Assembly (NCBI GenBank): GCA_003233295.1
Contig: QILJ01000283.1
Location: forward strand, 1-6,911
Source of the DNA: Ignavibacteria bacterium
GTDB taxonomy: Bacteria > Bacteroidota > Ignavibacteria > Ignavibacteriales > Melioribacteraceae
DNA length: 6,911 bases
Reading direction: 5' to 3'
Shown: piece after piece, positions 1-6,464 of the stretch
How positions within the stretch are numbered: the first letter of the stretch is position 1
Layout: the number at the start of each line of letters is the position of its first letter
Program-made: the position numbers and the translations under genes
Notes under the pieces: generated by a model
The model's input: the letters and a program-made list of their open reading frames with translations, nothing else
Databases searched by the model: none
Told to the model about the DNA's origin: nothing

Positions 1-64
1 AGTATAATTTTTAAATTTTATAATATGTAATAAGATATTTACAAATCAAGTGGTTCTTTGTTCA

Positions 65-1208
65 TTACTCCAACCCTAAATAATCTATAACAGCCTGATT
101 ACCTTGCAGCGCATCACTCGGAAGCGGATTATCATCGGAGAATACTTCAAGGTCTTTATACCATAGAACCTTTACAAAGTTTTCCTGGATACCGTTATCA
201 TAAGGGACATTACTAGTACTCAATTTGAGATGATGAGCCATGAAAAGATACATTGGCGCTCTTTTTGATGGACCGTAATCATGCTTCTGCGTGTAAAAAT
301 GTACGTTCTCTACTTTATGCTCGGCGTTATACAGAGCATAAACTCTCTGAATATACGGATACTCAATCCTCGGCGTGTTTCTTGTCCAATCACCACTGTC
401 GGAGATGAGCATTAACGGACGAGGCGCACAGAGAGCAGCAATTTCAACATTATTAGTCTGGTGATGATCGCTTTTATGAACCGGCATTCCACTTTCGCAA
501 ACACACCCACCGAAAAAGTGAGCGGAAACCTGCACAACCGGGACAGAGACTTTAATTCTATTATCAACGGCTGTCAACATGAAAGTTTGAGTCCCTCCGC
601 CGGAACCGCCAGTCATTCCGATCCTGTTGCTGTCAACATCGGGACGTGAAAGAAGATATTCCAAAACTCTTCTGCTGTCCCATAGGAATATTATGAGTAA
701 CTTGATGAGATTCACCATATCCAACCATATCGTATGCAAAAACAATTGCTCCCATTCTTGCTAATACTGCGCTTCTTGTTTGGACGTCCTCACGCAGTCG
801 TTTATCCTTTGCGTGACCGTGCGGACAAAGTACAGCGGCATATTTTTTACCTTCCTTCTTGTTCAGCGGCTGATACAAATTTCCGGTTATATAAAACCCG
901 GGGAAACTCTCGATTGCAATATTCTCAACAGTATAGCCATCCATAACCCGCTTGTGATTAATGATAGGATTGAAATTCCCCTTTATCTCCGGCATCTGGT
1001 CGAGTTTCATCCCTTTGATAATTCCCTCACGGATCATGTTCGCTCGCTTCTCCCATGATTCAAGATCATCCCATTTAGATGCGAATTCTTTCATCTTTAA
1101 ATTTGCTTCGTCCTCTGTCCAGTAGTATCCTCGGCATAGCATATTATCCTGCTGAGAAAAAGTAACAATACTAGTCAATAAAAATATCGATAAGAAAAAA
1201 TATTTCAT
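65..1208 (-). pseudogene. Secreted alpha/beta-hydrolase (acetyl-xylan-esterase-like), frameshifted
   Basis: The gene is split over two frames. The 5' part (1208 to about 687) encodes an N-terminal signal peptide (MKYFFLSIFLLTSIVTFSQ), then a region ending in CPHGHAKD and [10 protein letters not shown], typical of secreted alpha/beta-hydrolases related to acetyl xylan esterases. The 3' part (about 685 to the TAA at 65) carries the rest of the fold: [12 protein letters not shown], the nucleophile elbow GGSGG (Ser codon 602-604), [13 protein letters not shown], a candidate acid in SDSGD, and a candidate catalytic His in KHDYGP. All triad candidates therefore lie beyond the break. The junction is near 683-689: HNI in frame one passes to LWDSRR in another frame. 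I expect several more residues there from relatives, so a small out-of-frame deletion is likelier than a single-base error. The start is supported by GGAG at 1217-1220, eight bases upstream. The substrate would be an esterified carbohydrate or similar, but this is not determinable. It lies 31 bp after the RhuM gene on the same strand. A sequencing or assembly error is the main alternative to a true pseudogene. Confidence 0.82.
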
Positions 1209-1239
1209 TTTATAATCTCCAAGTTTGTTTAATAATAAG

Positions 1240-2235
1240 CTAGCTATTTAATTTCAGTTTTTTAATATCCTCTTCAATTTCTTTTAAACTCTGTTCATAC
1301 TCAATTTCTCTTTGTTCACTTTTATACTTCTCGTACTCCAAATTCGATTTTTCAAGTGCCATTTCATGACTTATTTTTCCAGCGTGAGTTAATAAATCCC
1401 TACTATTTAGCTGAAGAATATCATCTAATTTATTAATCCAATCTACCATATACATAGGCTTGTGCTGCTGTGCCATTGTTTCAGCAAAGGCAAGGTATTG
1501 TTCAACTAATAGACCAAGTAATTTTATCTCTTCTTCATTTAAATAATTTTTAGCTATACCAATATCACTTTTTTTAATTTTGATACTATTTTTCTTATCA
1601 TAAGACTGCATCCCTAAAAGAGGTAGAGAAGCATCAACTCTCCGATAAACAAGTTCCGCAGCAGTTTGCTCACTAATTGCCCAAAGTAATTTGTTTTGAA
1701 CAATTTTAAAAAATTCTATTGTCTTTTCATTTTTAGGATCATAGTCAATACTCGTTGTATAGATGTCTTTAATTTTCTGGTAAAAAAATCTTTCGGAAAG
1801 ACGAATTTCTCTAATTCGTTCTTGTAACTCATTGAAGTAATTCATTGAGTTACCAGCTTTGAATCTATCATCATTTAAAACAAAACCCTTGATAATATAA
1901 TCTTTCAGACGGTTTGTTGCCCATATACGAAATTGTGTGCCTGCTTGAGATTTCACACGATAACCTACCGATATTATTACATCAAGATTGTAATAATTTG
2001 GTGCTTTTTGCTGAAATTCGGAATTTCCGAATTTCTTTAATGTTTGATTTTCTTCTAGCTCTCCTTCTGAATAAATATTTTTTATATGTTCATTTATTGT
2101 TGATTTGGCTTTCCCGAAAAGCATTGACATTTGGTCTTGAGTTAACCAAACAGTTTCATCTTCTAAAAGGACATCAATGCTGATTTTACCTTCATGATTT
2201 TGATAAATAACTATTTCAGATTTAGGTTTTTGCAT
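1240..2235 (-). CDS. RhuM family protein
   Basis: This 331-residue protein matches my memory of the virulence RhuM family (named for rhuM of Salmonella pathogenicity island 3) along its whole length and at about its usual size. Residues 27-60 (ETVWLTQDQMSMLFGKAKST onward) look like a DNA-binding helix-turn-helix. Residues 81-120 carry the family hallmark YYNLDVIISVGYRV followed by GTQFRIWATNRLKDYIIKGF. The middle and C-terminal helical part includes KPMYMVDWINKLDDILQLN (259-277), and a charged, probably coiled-coil tail occupies about 296-331. The molecular role of RhuM proteins is not established; they are often found singly in accessory islands and may be regulators or parts of defence or toxin systems. 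The ATG at 2235 has a stop codon two codons upstream in frame (2239-2241), so no N-terminal extension is possible. No good Shine-Dalgarno is visible. The gene is notably AT-rich compared with hppA, consistent with transfer. No partner gene is obvious; the next gene downstream is the broken esterase. Confidence 0.88.
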   Translation of the reverse strand: MQKPKSEIVIYQNHEGKISIDVLLEDETVWLTQDQMSMLFGKAKSTINEHIKNIYSEGELEENQTLKKFGNSEFQQKAPNYYNLDVIISVGYRVKSQAGTQFRIWATNRLKDYIIKGFVLNDDRFKAGNSMNYFNELQERIREIRLSERFFYQKIKDIYTTSIDYDPKNEKTIEFFKIVQNKLLWAISEQTAAELVYRRVDASLPLLGMQSYDKKNSIKIKKSDIGIAKNYLNEEEIKLLGLLVEQYLAFAETMAQQHKPMYMVDWINKLDDILQLNSRDLLTHAGKISHEMALEKSNLEYEKYKSEQREIEYEQSLKEIEEDIKKLKLNS

Positions 2236-2356
2236 AGTCTATTTTATATTCTATTTGTTTATTGTAGATATTGTAGCTTTGTAATAACCATTGCGTTAGA
2301 TCTTCCAAAATATACTTCTCATTCATATTTAGATGTCAGTATTAAATCAAAATAAA

Positions 2357-2388
2357 ATTAATCATTTCTCAAATAATAACAAATTTAT
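2357..2388. repeat. Imperfect direct repeat, copy 1 (upstream of RhuM gene)
   Basis: This 32 bp block matches 2885-2916 at 27 of 32 positions, starting with ATTAATCATTT in both. A further shared ATTCTGT follows at 2395-2401 here and 2926-2932 there. In the minus sense it contains ATTTGA and AAATGATTAAT, and it sits about 120 bp before the RhuM start. It probably represents a duplicated promoter or operator region, since TTTG-type elements are used by Bacteroidota promoters. The sequence is AT-rich, so chance similarity is not excluded. Confidence 0.5.
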
Positions 2389-2493
2389 GACAGCATTCTG
2401 TTATCGAAAGATTTTAGAACTATTGCACTGAAATATGCAAAAAAAATTAAATGCCGGTTCGTGTAGATTATTTATTATCAAACTTCTAATTCA

Positions 2494-2850
2494 TTAATTA
2501 TCATAAAGAATTTTTTCTTCTGTTGCGTTTTGATCAAAGTCAGGACAAGTATTCTTTCCACTATATCCTCCAAATTCACACACAATATTCTTTTCACAGT
2601 CATAAACGATAGAAACGGCATCCGCACATTGATAACAGCTCTCAATCAAAAATACATCTACCCCATAATACTTATATTGAATGATCCTCTGCCTCTGCGG
2701 ACCCATATCTTCATCAAACTGATCTCTTATTTCTCTCAACCAAGCGATTTCATCGAGGGGGTTATCTGAACCACAAATTTTATTCTGATCACTACAGGCA
2801 GAAAGTATAATTACCAATATTACTATGAATAATTTGAAATATTTATTCAT
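2494..2850 (-). CDS. Small cysteine-rich lipoprotein of unknown function
   Basis: This 118-residue protein begins with a lysine-bearing N-terminus, a hydrophobic stretch (about 7-16) and a lipobox LSAC, so Cys19 should be lipidated and the mature protein anchored to a membrane. After it come six further cysteines (26, 72, 75, 85, 91, 102) in the order C..C-x2-C..YDC..VCEFGG..NTCPDF. This resembles small Bacteroidota lipoproteins of the DUF6970 kind as I remember them; that family assignment is tentative. An acidic or aromatic segment NPLDEIAWLREI (30-41) and YKYYGVDVFLI (59-69) precede the cysteine core. The spaced cysteines suggest disulfides in the periplasm or outside. The ATG at 2850 is the only start that keeps the signal peptide; no strong Shine-Dalgarno is seen. 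The gene stands alone between the hppA terminator and the RhuM gene, and a repeat shared with the RhuM upstream region lies about 35 bp before its start. Confidence 0.75.
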   Translation of the reverse strand: MNKYFKLFIVILVIILSACSDQNKICGSDNPLDEIAWLREIRDQFDEDMGPQRQRIIQYKYYGVDVFLIESCYQCADAVSIVYDCEKNIVCEFGGYSGKNTCPDFDQNATEEKILYDN

Positions 2851-2884
2851 TCTTTTATTACTTACTTTTTATATATGGATTAAC

Positions 2885-2916
2885 ATTAATCATTTATCAA
2901 ATCATTAGCAATTTAT
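2885..2916. repeat. Imperfect direct repeat, copy 2 (upstream of lipoprotein gene)
   Basis: This is the partner of 2357-2388 (27 of 32 bases identical). It lies 35 bp before the lipoprotein start, where a promoter is expected. In the minus sense it reads through ATTTGATAAATGATTAAT, which includes TTGATA, a fair -35-like hexamer, with TATATA further down near 2869-2876. The hexamer spacing is a little long, so the promoter reading is only suggestive. Confidence 0.5.
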
Positions 2917-2942
2917 TCAAAGATAATTCTGTCTAAAAATAA

Positions 2943-2970
2943 GAAACCCAACTCAATAGAGCTAGGTTTC
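2943..2970 (-). terminator. Rho-independent terminator of the hppA transcript
   Basis: Two 12-base arms (2943-2954 and 2959-2970) flank a four-base loop. In the minus-strand RNA the stem is GAAACCUAGCUC against GAGUUGGGUUUC, fully paired if two G-U pairs are allowed. Read on the plus strand those two positions are A-C mismatches. A U-rich tail, UUAUUUUU, follows directly on the minus strand (2942-2935). Direction and placement fit termination of the transcript from hppA, after its long structured 3' region and before the lipoprotein promoter region. Confidence 0.8.
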
Positions 2971-2982
2971 AACATAATTTAT

Positions 2983-3263
2983 TTTAACAATTATAGCTAA
3001 GTTCTAATTAATTCATCAATTATATTTCAACCCCGTTGGGGTTGTAGATTGTTTCTTGTTTGTTCTTAACTACGGGTTCCACCCATAGTTATTATAATTT
3101 GAACTGTTTCACAGTTTTGTTATGACTGCAAAGCAGTCAAAGTTATAATAACCACGTATGAAATACGTGGTTAAATATGACAAAACTATAGGGAACTACG
3201 CAGTAGTTCAAATTAAATTTGTTATTTTGCTGAAATAACTAGAACTCAGCCACAATTATTAAA
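2983..3263 (-). repeat. Structured inverted-repeat element downstream of hppA
   Basis: The ends 2983-3019 and 3227-3263 form an imperfect inverted repeat: 30 of 37 bases are exact complements. Of the seven others, five become G-U pairs in the minus-strand RNA (2988/3258, 2993/3253, 2995/3251, 2999/3247, 3007/3239) and none do so in the plus-strand RNA; only 3011/3235 and 3016/3230 stay unpaired. The outer end overlaps the TAA stop codon and last codon of hppA. The 207 bp interior holds a row of palindromes (next entry). I see no open reading frame of note inside. Possible identities are a structured noncoding RNA or 3' untranslated region of hppA, or a nonautonomous palindromic mobile element (MITE or REP-like) that landed at the gene end. 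I find no target-site duplication, and no transposase or reverse transcriptase is in the window. Confidence 0.7.
3028..3209. repeat. Cluster of six short palindromes, all with three-base loops
   Basis: The hairpins are: 3028-3044 (stem 7, CAACCCC, loop GTT); 3068-3090 (stem 10, one position paired only on the minus strand, loop TCC); 3102-3116 (stem 6, loop TTC); 3123-3139 (stem 7, TGACTGC, loop AAA); 3149-3173 (stem 11, TAACCACGTAT, loop GAA); and 3193-3209 (stem 7, GAACTAC, loop GCA). Sequences differ between units, so this is not a simple tandem repeat. Linkers are AT-rich and partly complementary to one another. Similar strings of small palindromes occur, as far as I remember, scattered in Bacteroidota genomes, and REP elements mobilised by Y1-type (RAYT) transposases are the nearest named class. 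That assignment is inference. Confidence 0.75.
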
Positions 3264-5451
3264 GCACACTAAACGCCACCGTCAATCCAGCCATAACGAT
3301 TGAGACCATACTCATTAATTTTATCAAAATATTCAAACTCGGTCCTGCGGTATCTTTGAAAGGATCACCTACTGTATCGCCGATTATTGCAGCTTTGTGC
3401 GCGCGTGATCCCTTACCTCCGTAATGACCTTCTTCAATATATTTTTTTGCATTATCCCAAGCACCGCCGGCGTTAGCCATAAATACTGCCAATACAAATC
3501 CGGAAACCAATCCGCCGACCATTAATCCAATCACCGCAGGAACACCGAATAATAGACCCACAACTATCGGGATAAGAATTGCTAAACCGGCTGGAGCTAA
3601 CATTTCCTTCTGCGCCCCTTTAGTTGATATCTCAACACATCTTGCATAATCAGGTTCAGCTTTCCCCTCCATTATTCCCGGTATCGTTCGGAATTGACGC
3701 CTGACTTCATCAACCATTTTACCTGCCGCACGTCCGACAGCATTCATGGTCAATCCGCTGAAAAGAAAGGACATCATCGAGCCGATCAGCATTCCAACCA
3801 GTACTTTCGGATTCATTAAATTCACTTCGTAGTAATGCATAAAGTCTATTAAAGTTGCAGTTGCTGTATCTACTTGTAATCCATTGGCTAGGTGCAATAC
3901 ATTTTCACCAATTCTTAATAGACCTATCTTTAATTCTTCTATATAAGAAGCAAGTAACGCCAAAGCAGTTAAGGCTGCCGAACCAATTGCAAAACCTTTG
4001 CCCGTTGCTGCAGTAGTGTTGCCTAAGGAATCAAGCGCATCAGTTCTTTTACGGACTTCTGTACCAAGACCGCTCATCTCAGCATTACCGCCGGCATTAT
4101 CCGCTATCGGACCATAAGCATCTGTAGCTAAAGTTATTCCTAATGTAGAGAGCATTCCAACCGCAGCAATACCAATTCCGTATAAACCCAAACTCATTTT
4201 ACTAAAGTCAAAGCCTGACGCAAAAAGGAATGATAATACTATACCGATAACTACGGCTATTACAGGAATTGCAGAAGAGATCATCCCTGTTCCTAATCCG
4301 GAAATAATAACAGTAGCCGGACCCGTACCGGTACTCTCAGCAATTCTTTGAGTCGGTTTATATGTAGCCGATGTATAATATTCTGTTGACTTGCCGATAA
4401 TTATTCCTGTGATAAGCCCGACCACAATAGAACCCCAAATACCGTATGGATTATCGATTTTCAGCATCAGCAATATTACTATTGAAAAAATAATAATTAG
4501 AACTGAACTAATGTTTATTCCTCTGCTGAGAGAGTGCAGAAGATCTTTTTGAGTTGCGCCTTCTTTTGTCTTTACGAAAAATATTCCAATTATAGAAAGT
4601 ATGATTCCCATTGCTGCTATAAGCATTGGAGCGATTACCGCTTTAAGCTGCATATCTGTTGAACCGAGAAAAGCTGCGGCACCTAAAGCTGATGTAGCCA
4701 AAATAGAACTGCAATAAGATTCATAAAGATCGGCGCCCATACCGGCAACATCACCCACATTGTCGCCAACATTATCCGCTATTGTAGCGGGATTTCTCGG
4801 ATCGTCTTCAGGAATACCTGCTTCTACTTTACCAACAAGATCGCCGCCGACATCCGCAGCTTTTGTATATATTCCTCCGCCGACTCTAGCGAATAAAGCC
4901 TGTGCAGAAGCGCCCATACCAAATGTAAGCATTGTAGTTGTAATTATAACCAAGTTATGACCATCACCTAAGTTCACCGGATAAAAATGATTCAGCACAA
5001 CAAACCAAATTGAGATATCCAGTAACCCCAGCCCCACAACTACCAAACCCATTACCGCCCCGCTTCTGAAAGCTATCCTTAAAGCTCCATTAAGAGAAGT
5101 GATTGCTGCATTAGTAGTTCTAGCTGAAGCGTATGTTGCTGTCTTCATTCCAAAAAATCCTGCAAGTCCGGAGAAAAATCCACCGGTCAGAAAAGCAAAC
5201 GGCACCCAAGGATTCTGCAGATTCATCCCGTAAGCCATGATTGAAAAAATAACCGTCATGATAATGAAAAATATCCCGACTACTTTATACTGTTGTTTTA
5301 AATATGCCATTGCTCCCTTTCTTACATGTGAAGCAATTGTTTTCATCCTTTCGTTTCCTTCACTCGTCTTCATCATTTGCTTAAAAAAATAAAAAGCGAA
5401 CATCAATGCTATAGTTGAAGTGATTGGGACAAACCAAAATATATTGCTCAT
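3259..5451 (-). CDS. hppA: Membrane-bound pyrophosphatase, K+-stimulated ion pump
   Basis: This is a complete 730-residue membrane pyrophosphatase. It hydrolyses pyrophosphate at the cytoplasmic face and pumps Na+ and/or H+ out through a multi-helix (about 16) homodimeric membrane protein. Signatures are present in order: the substrate motif [11 protein letters not shown] (200-210), the acidic run from [20 protein letters not shown] to [13 protein letters not shown] (215-246), DNAGGNAEM (451-459), and [15 protein letters not shown] (691-705). Ala481 and Gly484 in [10 protein letters not shown] occupy the positions where K+-independent enzymes have Lys and Thr, so K+ stimulation is expected. 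Glu244 in DLYES sits where Na+-pumping enzymes keep their gate glutamate; with the Ala signature this favours Na+ (or Na+/H+) transport over pure H+ pumping, but sequence alone does not settle it. The start ATG has AGGG (5460-5463) eight bases upstream. It lies 34 bp after the unknown 259-residue gene and is followed by a structured region and a terminator. The stop TAA lies in the outer edge of the inverted repeat. Confidence 0.97.
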   Translation of the reverse strand: MSNIFWFVPITSTIALMFAFYFFKQMMKTSEGNERMKTIASHVRKGAMAYLKQQYKVVGIFFIIMTVIFSIMAYGMNLQNPWVPFAFLTGGFFSGLAGFFGMKTATYASARTTNAAITSLNGALRIAFRSGAVMGLVVVGLGLLDISIWFVVLNHFYPVNLGDGHNLVIITTTMLTFGMGASAQALFARVGGGIYTKAADVGGDLVGKVEAGIPEDDPRNPATIADNVGDNVGDVAGMGADLYESYCSSILATSALGAAAFLGSTDMQLKAVIAPMLIAAMGIILSIIGIFFVKTKEGATQKDLLHSLSRGINISSVLIIIFSIVILLMLKIDNPYGIWGSIVVGLITGIIIGKSTEYYTSATYKPTQRIAESTGTGPATVIISGLGTGMISSAIPVIAVVIGIVLSFLFASGFDFSKMSLGLYGIGIAAVGMLSTLGITLATDAYGPIADNAGGNAEMSGLGTEVRKRTDALDSLGNTTAATGKGFAIGSAALTALALLASYIEELKIGLLRIGENVLHLANGLQVDTATATLIDFMHYYEVNLMNPKVLVGMLIGSMMSFLFSGLTMNAVGRAAGKMVDEVRRQFRTIPGIMEGKAEPDYARCVEISTKGAQKEMLAPAGLAILIPIVVGLLFGVPAVIGLMVGGLVSGFVLAVFMANAGGAWDNAKKYIEEGHYGGKGSRAHKAAIIGDTVGDPFKDTAGPSLNILIKLMSMVSIVMAGLTVAFSVL

Positions 5452-5485
5452 AATTATTACCCTGAATTAAATTCCAAAAATTATC

Positions 5486-6265
5486 TTAATAACTGAATCC
5501 TTGTGTTAATGCTGATTTCCACCAAGGATAATATTCGTTTTCTAATTGCTCATGTGATGGAAATGGATAATAATGGCATTCATTATAATCGCCGATAAAA
5601 AATCCATTTTTGATCGTCCTATAGAGCAAATCGTCGCGTGTATTTCGCACAATAGTTTTATTCGGTTTAGACCCCGGTTTTTTTAATTCGATAAGGCAAT
5701 CTCTCAAGTGATCGATATTCCGGTAAGGGATATTATCCAATGATGCATTTTCAGGATCATTTGCTAATCCGTTCAGCATTAATTCAACAAACATTATTTT
5801 GGGAACTGATACCGGATGAACAGTATTTGTTATGTATTTGCAGAAACTAAGCGGGTCAAGACTGCTGGCTACAAGCGGCGGAACCGGACTTAGCTGCTGA
5901 TATAAATGCAGATGATCATGATTTTCTTCGTTATATTCACTTTGCTTCAACTCAAGAACTCTTCCGTCATCAGTTACAAGATAAAGATTCTCAATAGCAT
6001 TCATAGGAACATGCTCAAGCACACGATAAATGGCGATGTACTTCGATCTCTTAGGAGAACCGTCCGGATTCGGCACACAAAGTTTTTCGATATCCTTCAC
6101 TCTTAAATAATCGCTTTCAAAATTCTTATTAACTTCAAAAAAGATAGCCTGCCCTCTTGTTCGTTTCTTCGTTCCAACGGCAAAATATTTTCCAAATTCC
6201 TCCGGGGGCAACATGGAAGCTATTAATGCTTCGGGAACGATTGATAAATAAAGATAGATTTCCAT
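5486..6265 (-). CDS. Conserved-looking protein of unknown function
   Basis: This 259-residue protein looks soluble: there is no signal peptide and no clear membrane helix. I do not recognise a characterised family. The N-terminus reads MEIYLYLSIVPEALIASMLP, then EEFGKYFAVGTKKRTRGQAI, followed by a mixed charged region. A segment rich in His and acidic residues (NEENHDHLHLYQQLSP, about 117-132) and LVASSLDPLSFCKYITNTVHP precede an acidic and basic C-terminal half that ends in aromatic-rich sequence (YNECHYYPF, EYYPWWKSAL). The KKRTRGQAIFFEV stretch resembles wording I have seen in uncharacterised bacterial proteins, without a function attached. The start is firm: AAAAGG (6273-6278) lies seven bases upstream. 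It is 34 bp upstream of hppA on the same strand with no terminator between, so co-transcription is likely; whether it affects the pump is unknown. Confidence 0.82.
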   Translation of the reverse strand: MEIYLYLSIVPEALIASMLPPEEFGKYFAVGTKKRTRGQAIFFEVNKNFESDYLRVKDIEKLCVPNPDGSPKRSKYIAIYRVLEHVPMNAIENLYLVTDDGRVLELKQSEYNEENHDHLHLYQQLSPVPPLVASSLDPLSFCKYITNTVHPVSVPKIMFVELMLNGLANDPENASLDNIPYRNIDHLRDCLIELKKPGSKPNKTIVRNTRDDLLYRTIKNGFFIGDYNECHYYPFPSHEQLENEYYPWWKSALTQGFSY

Positions 6266-6272
6266 TTCTCTG

Positions 6273-6278
6273 CCTTTT
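6273..6278 (-). promoter_or_regulatory. Ribosome binding site of the 259-residue gene
   Basis: AAAAGG on the minus strand is placed seven bases before the ATG at 6265. It is the clearest Shine-Dalgarno sequence among the complete genes here besides GGAG at 1217-1220, and it fixes the start of the gene. Confidence 0.6.
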
Positions 6279-6304
6279 ATTTATTATTAAAATGACCTAA
6301 ACCT

Positions 6305-6333
6305 ATATTAACTTTTATAACAGTTAAGAACAA
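6305..6333 (-). promoter_or_regulatory. Possible promoter of the unknown gene/hppA operon
   Basis: TTGTTC (6333-6328) and TAATAT (6310-6305) on the minus strand are 17 bases apart, giving a leader of roughly 30 bases before the ATG at 6265. Neither hexamer is a strong match, and the DNA is AT-rich, so such pairs arise easily by chance. No other candidate between 6266 and 6464 looks better. Confidence 0.28.
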
Positions 6334-6415
6334 AATTAAATATGTTTTTTAAACATAAAATAATAGGAGTTTGTTATCAACTTATATTCATGAATGTTGC
6401 ATTAAATTGTAATAA

Positions 6416-6434
6416 TATACTTCCTTAAAGTATA
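6416..6434 (-). terminator. Weak terminator-like hairpin after the NlpC/P60 gene
   Basis: TATACTT (6416-6422) and AAGTATA (6428-6434) form a seven-pair stem with a five-base loop, 31-49 bases after the stop codon of the peptidase gene. On the minus strand a T-rich but broken tail follows. The stem has only one G-C pair, so terminator strength would be low; this is a candidate only. Confidence 0.3.
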
Positions 6435-6464
6435 AATATTTAGTGAAAGCTCTTAGTGATGGGT

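Noticed and set aside
1..64. Terminator or gene after the esterase
   Set aside because: The stretch is almost pure AT with only a poor inverted repeat near 3-25; nothing can be supported.
461..1058. Plus-strand open frames (461-649, 734-946, 780-1058)
   Set aside because: They lie antisense to the esterase gene, overlap each other and have no plausible protein features.
2439..2446. Terminator for the lipoprotein gene
   Set aside because: There is a run of eight T on the minus strand, but I could not find a stable stem directly before it.
1914..2769. Plus-strand open frames (1914-2183, 2530-2769)
   Set aside because: They are antisense shadows of the RhuM and lipoprotein genes, with no ribosome binding site or recognisable sequence.
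3028..3209. CRISPR array
   Set aside because: The palindromes differ in sequence and length and the spacing is irregular; there is no repeated direct unit and no cas gene.
2983..3263. Retron msr-msd RNA or group II intron remnant
   Set aside because: Flanking inverted repeats and inner hairpins recall a retron, but no reverse transcriptase lies in the window and no recognisable intron domain V or branching-G context was seen.
4760..6106. Plus-strand open frames (4760-4960, 5906-6106)
   Set aside because: They mirror conserved coding sequence of hppA and the unknown gene on the other strand.
6386..6395. Palindromic operator (ATTCATGAAT)
   Set aside because: It is a single ten-base AT-rich palindrome with no second site and no regulator nearby; expected by chance.
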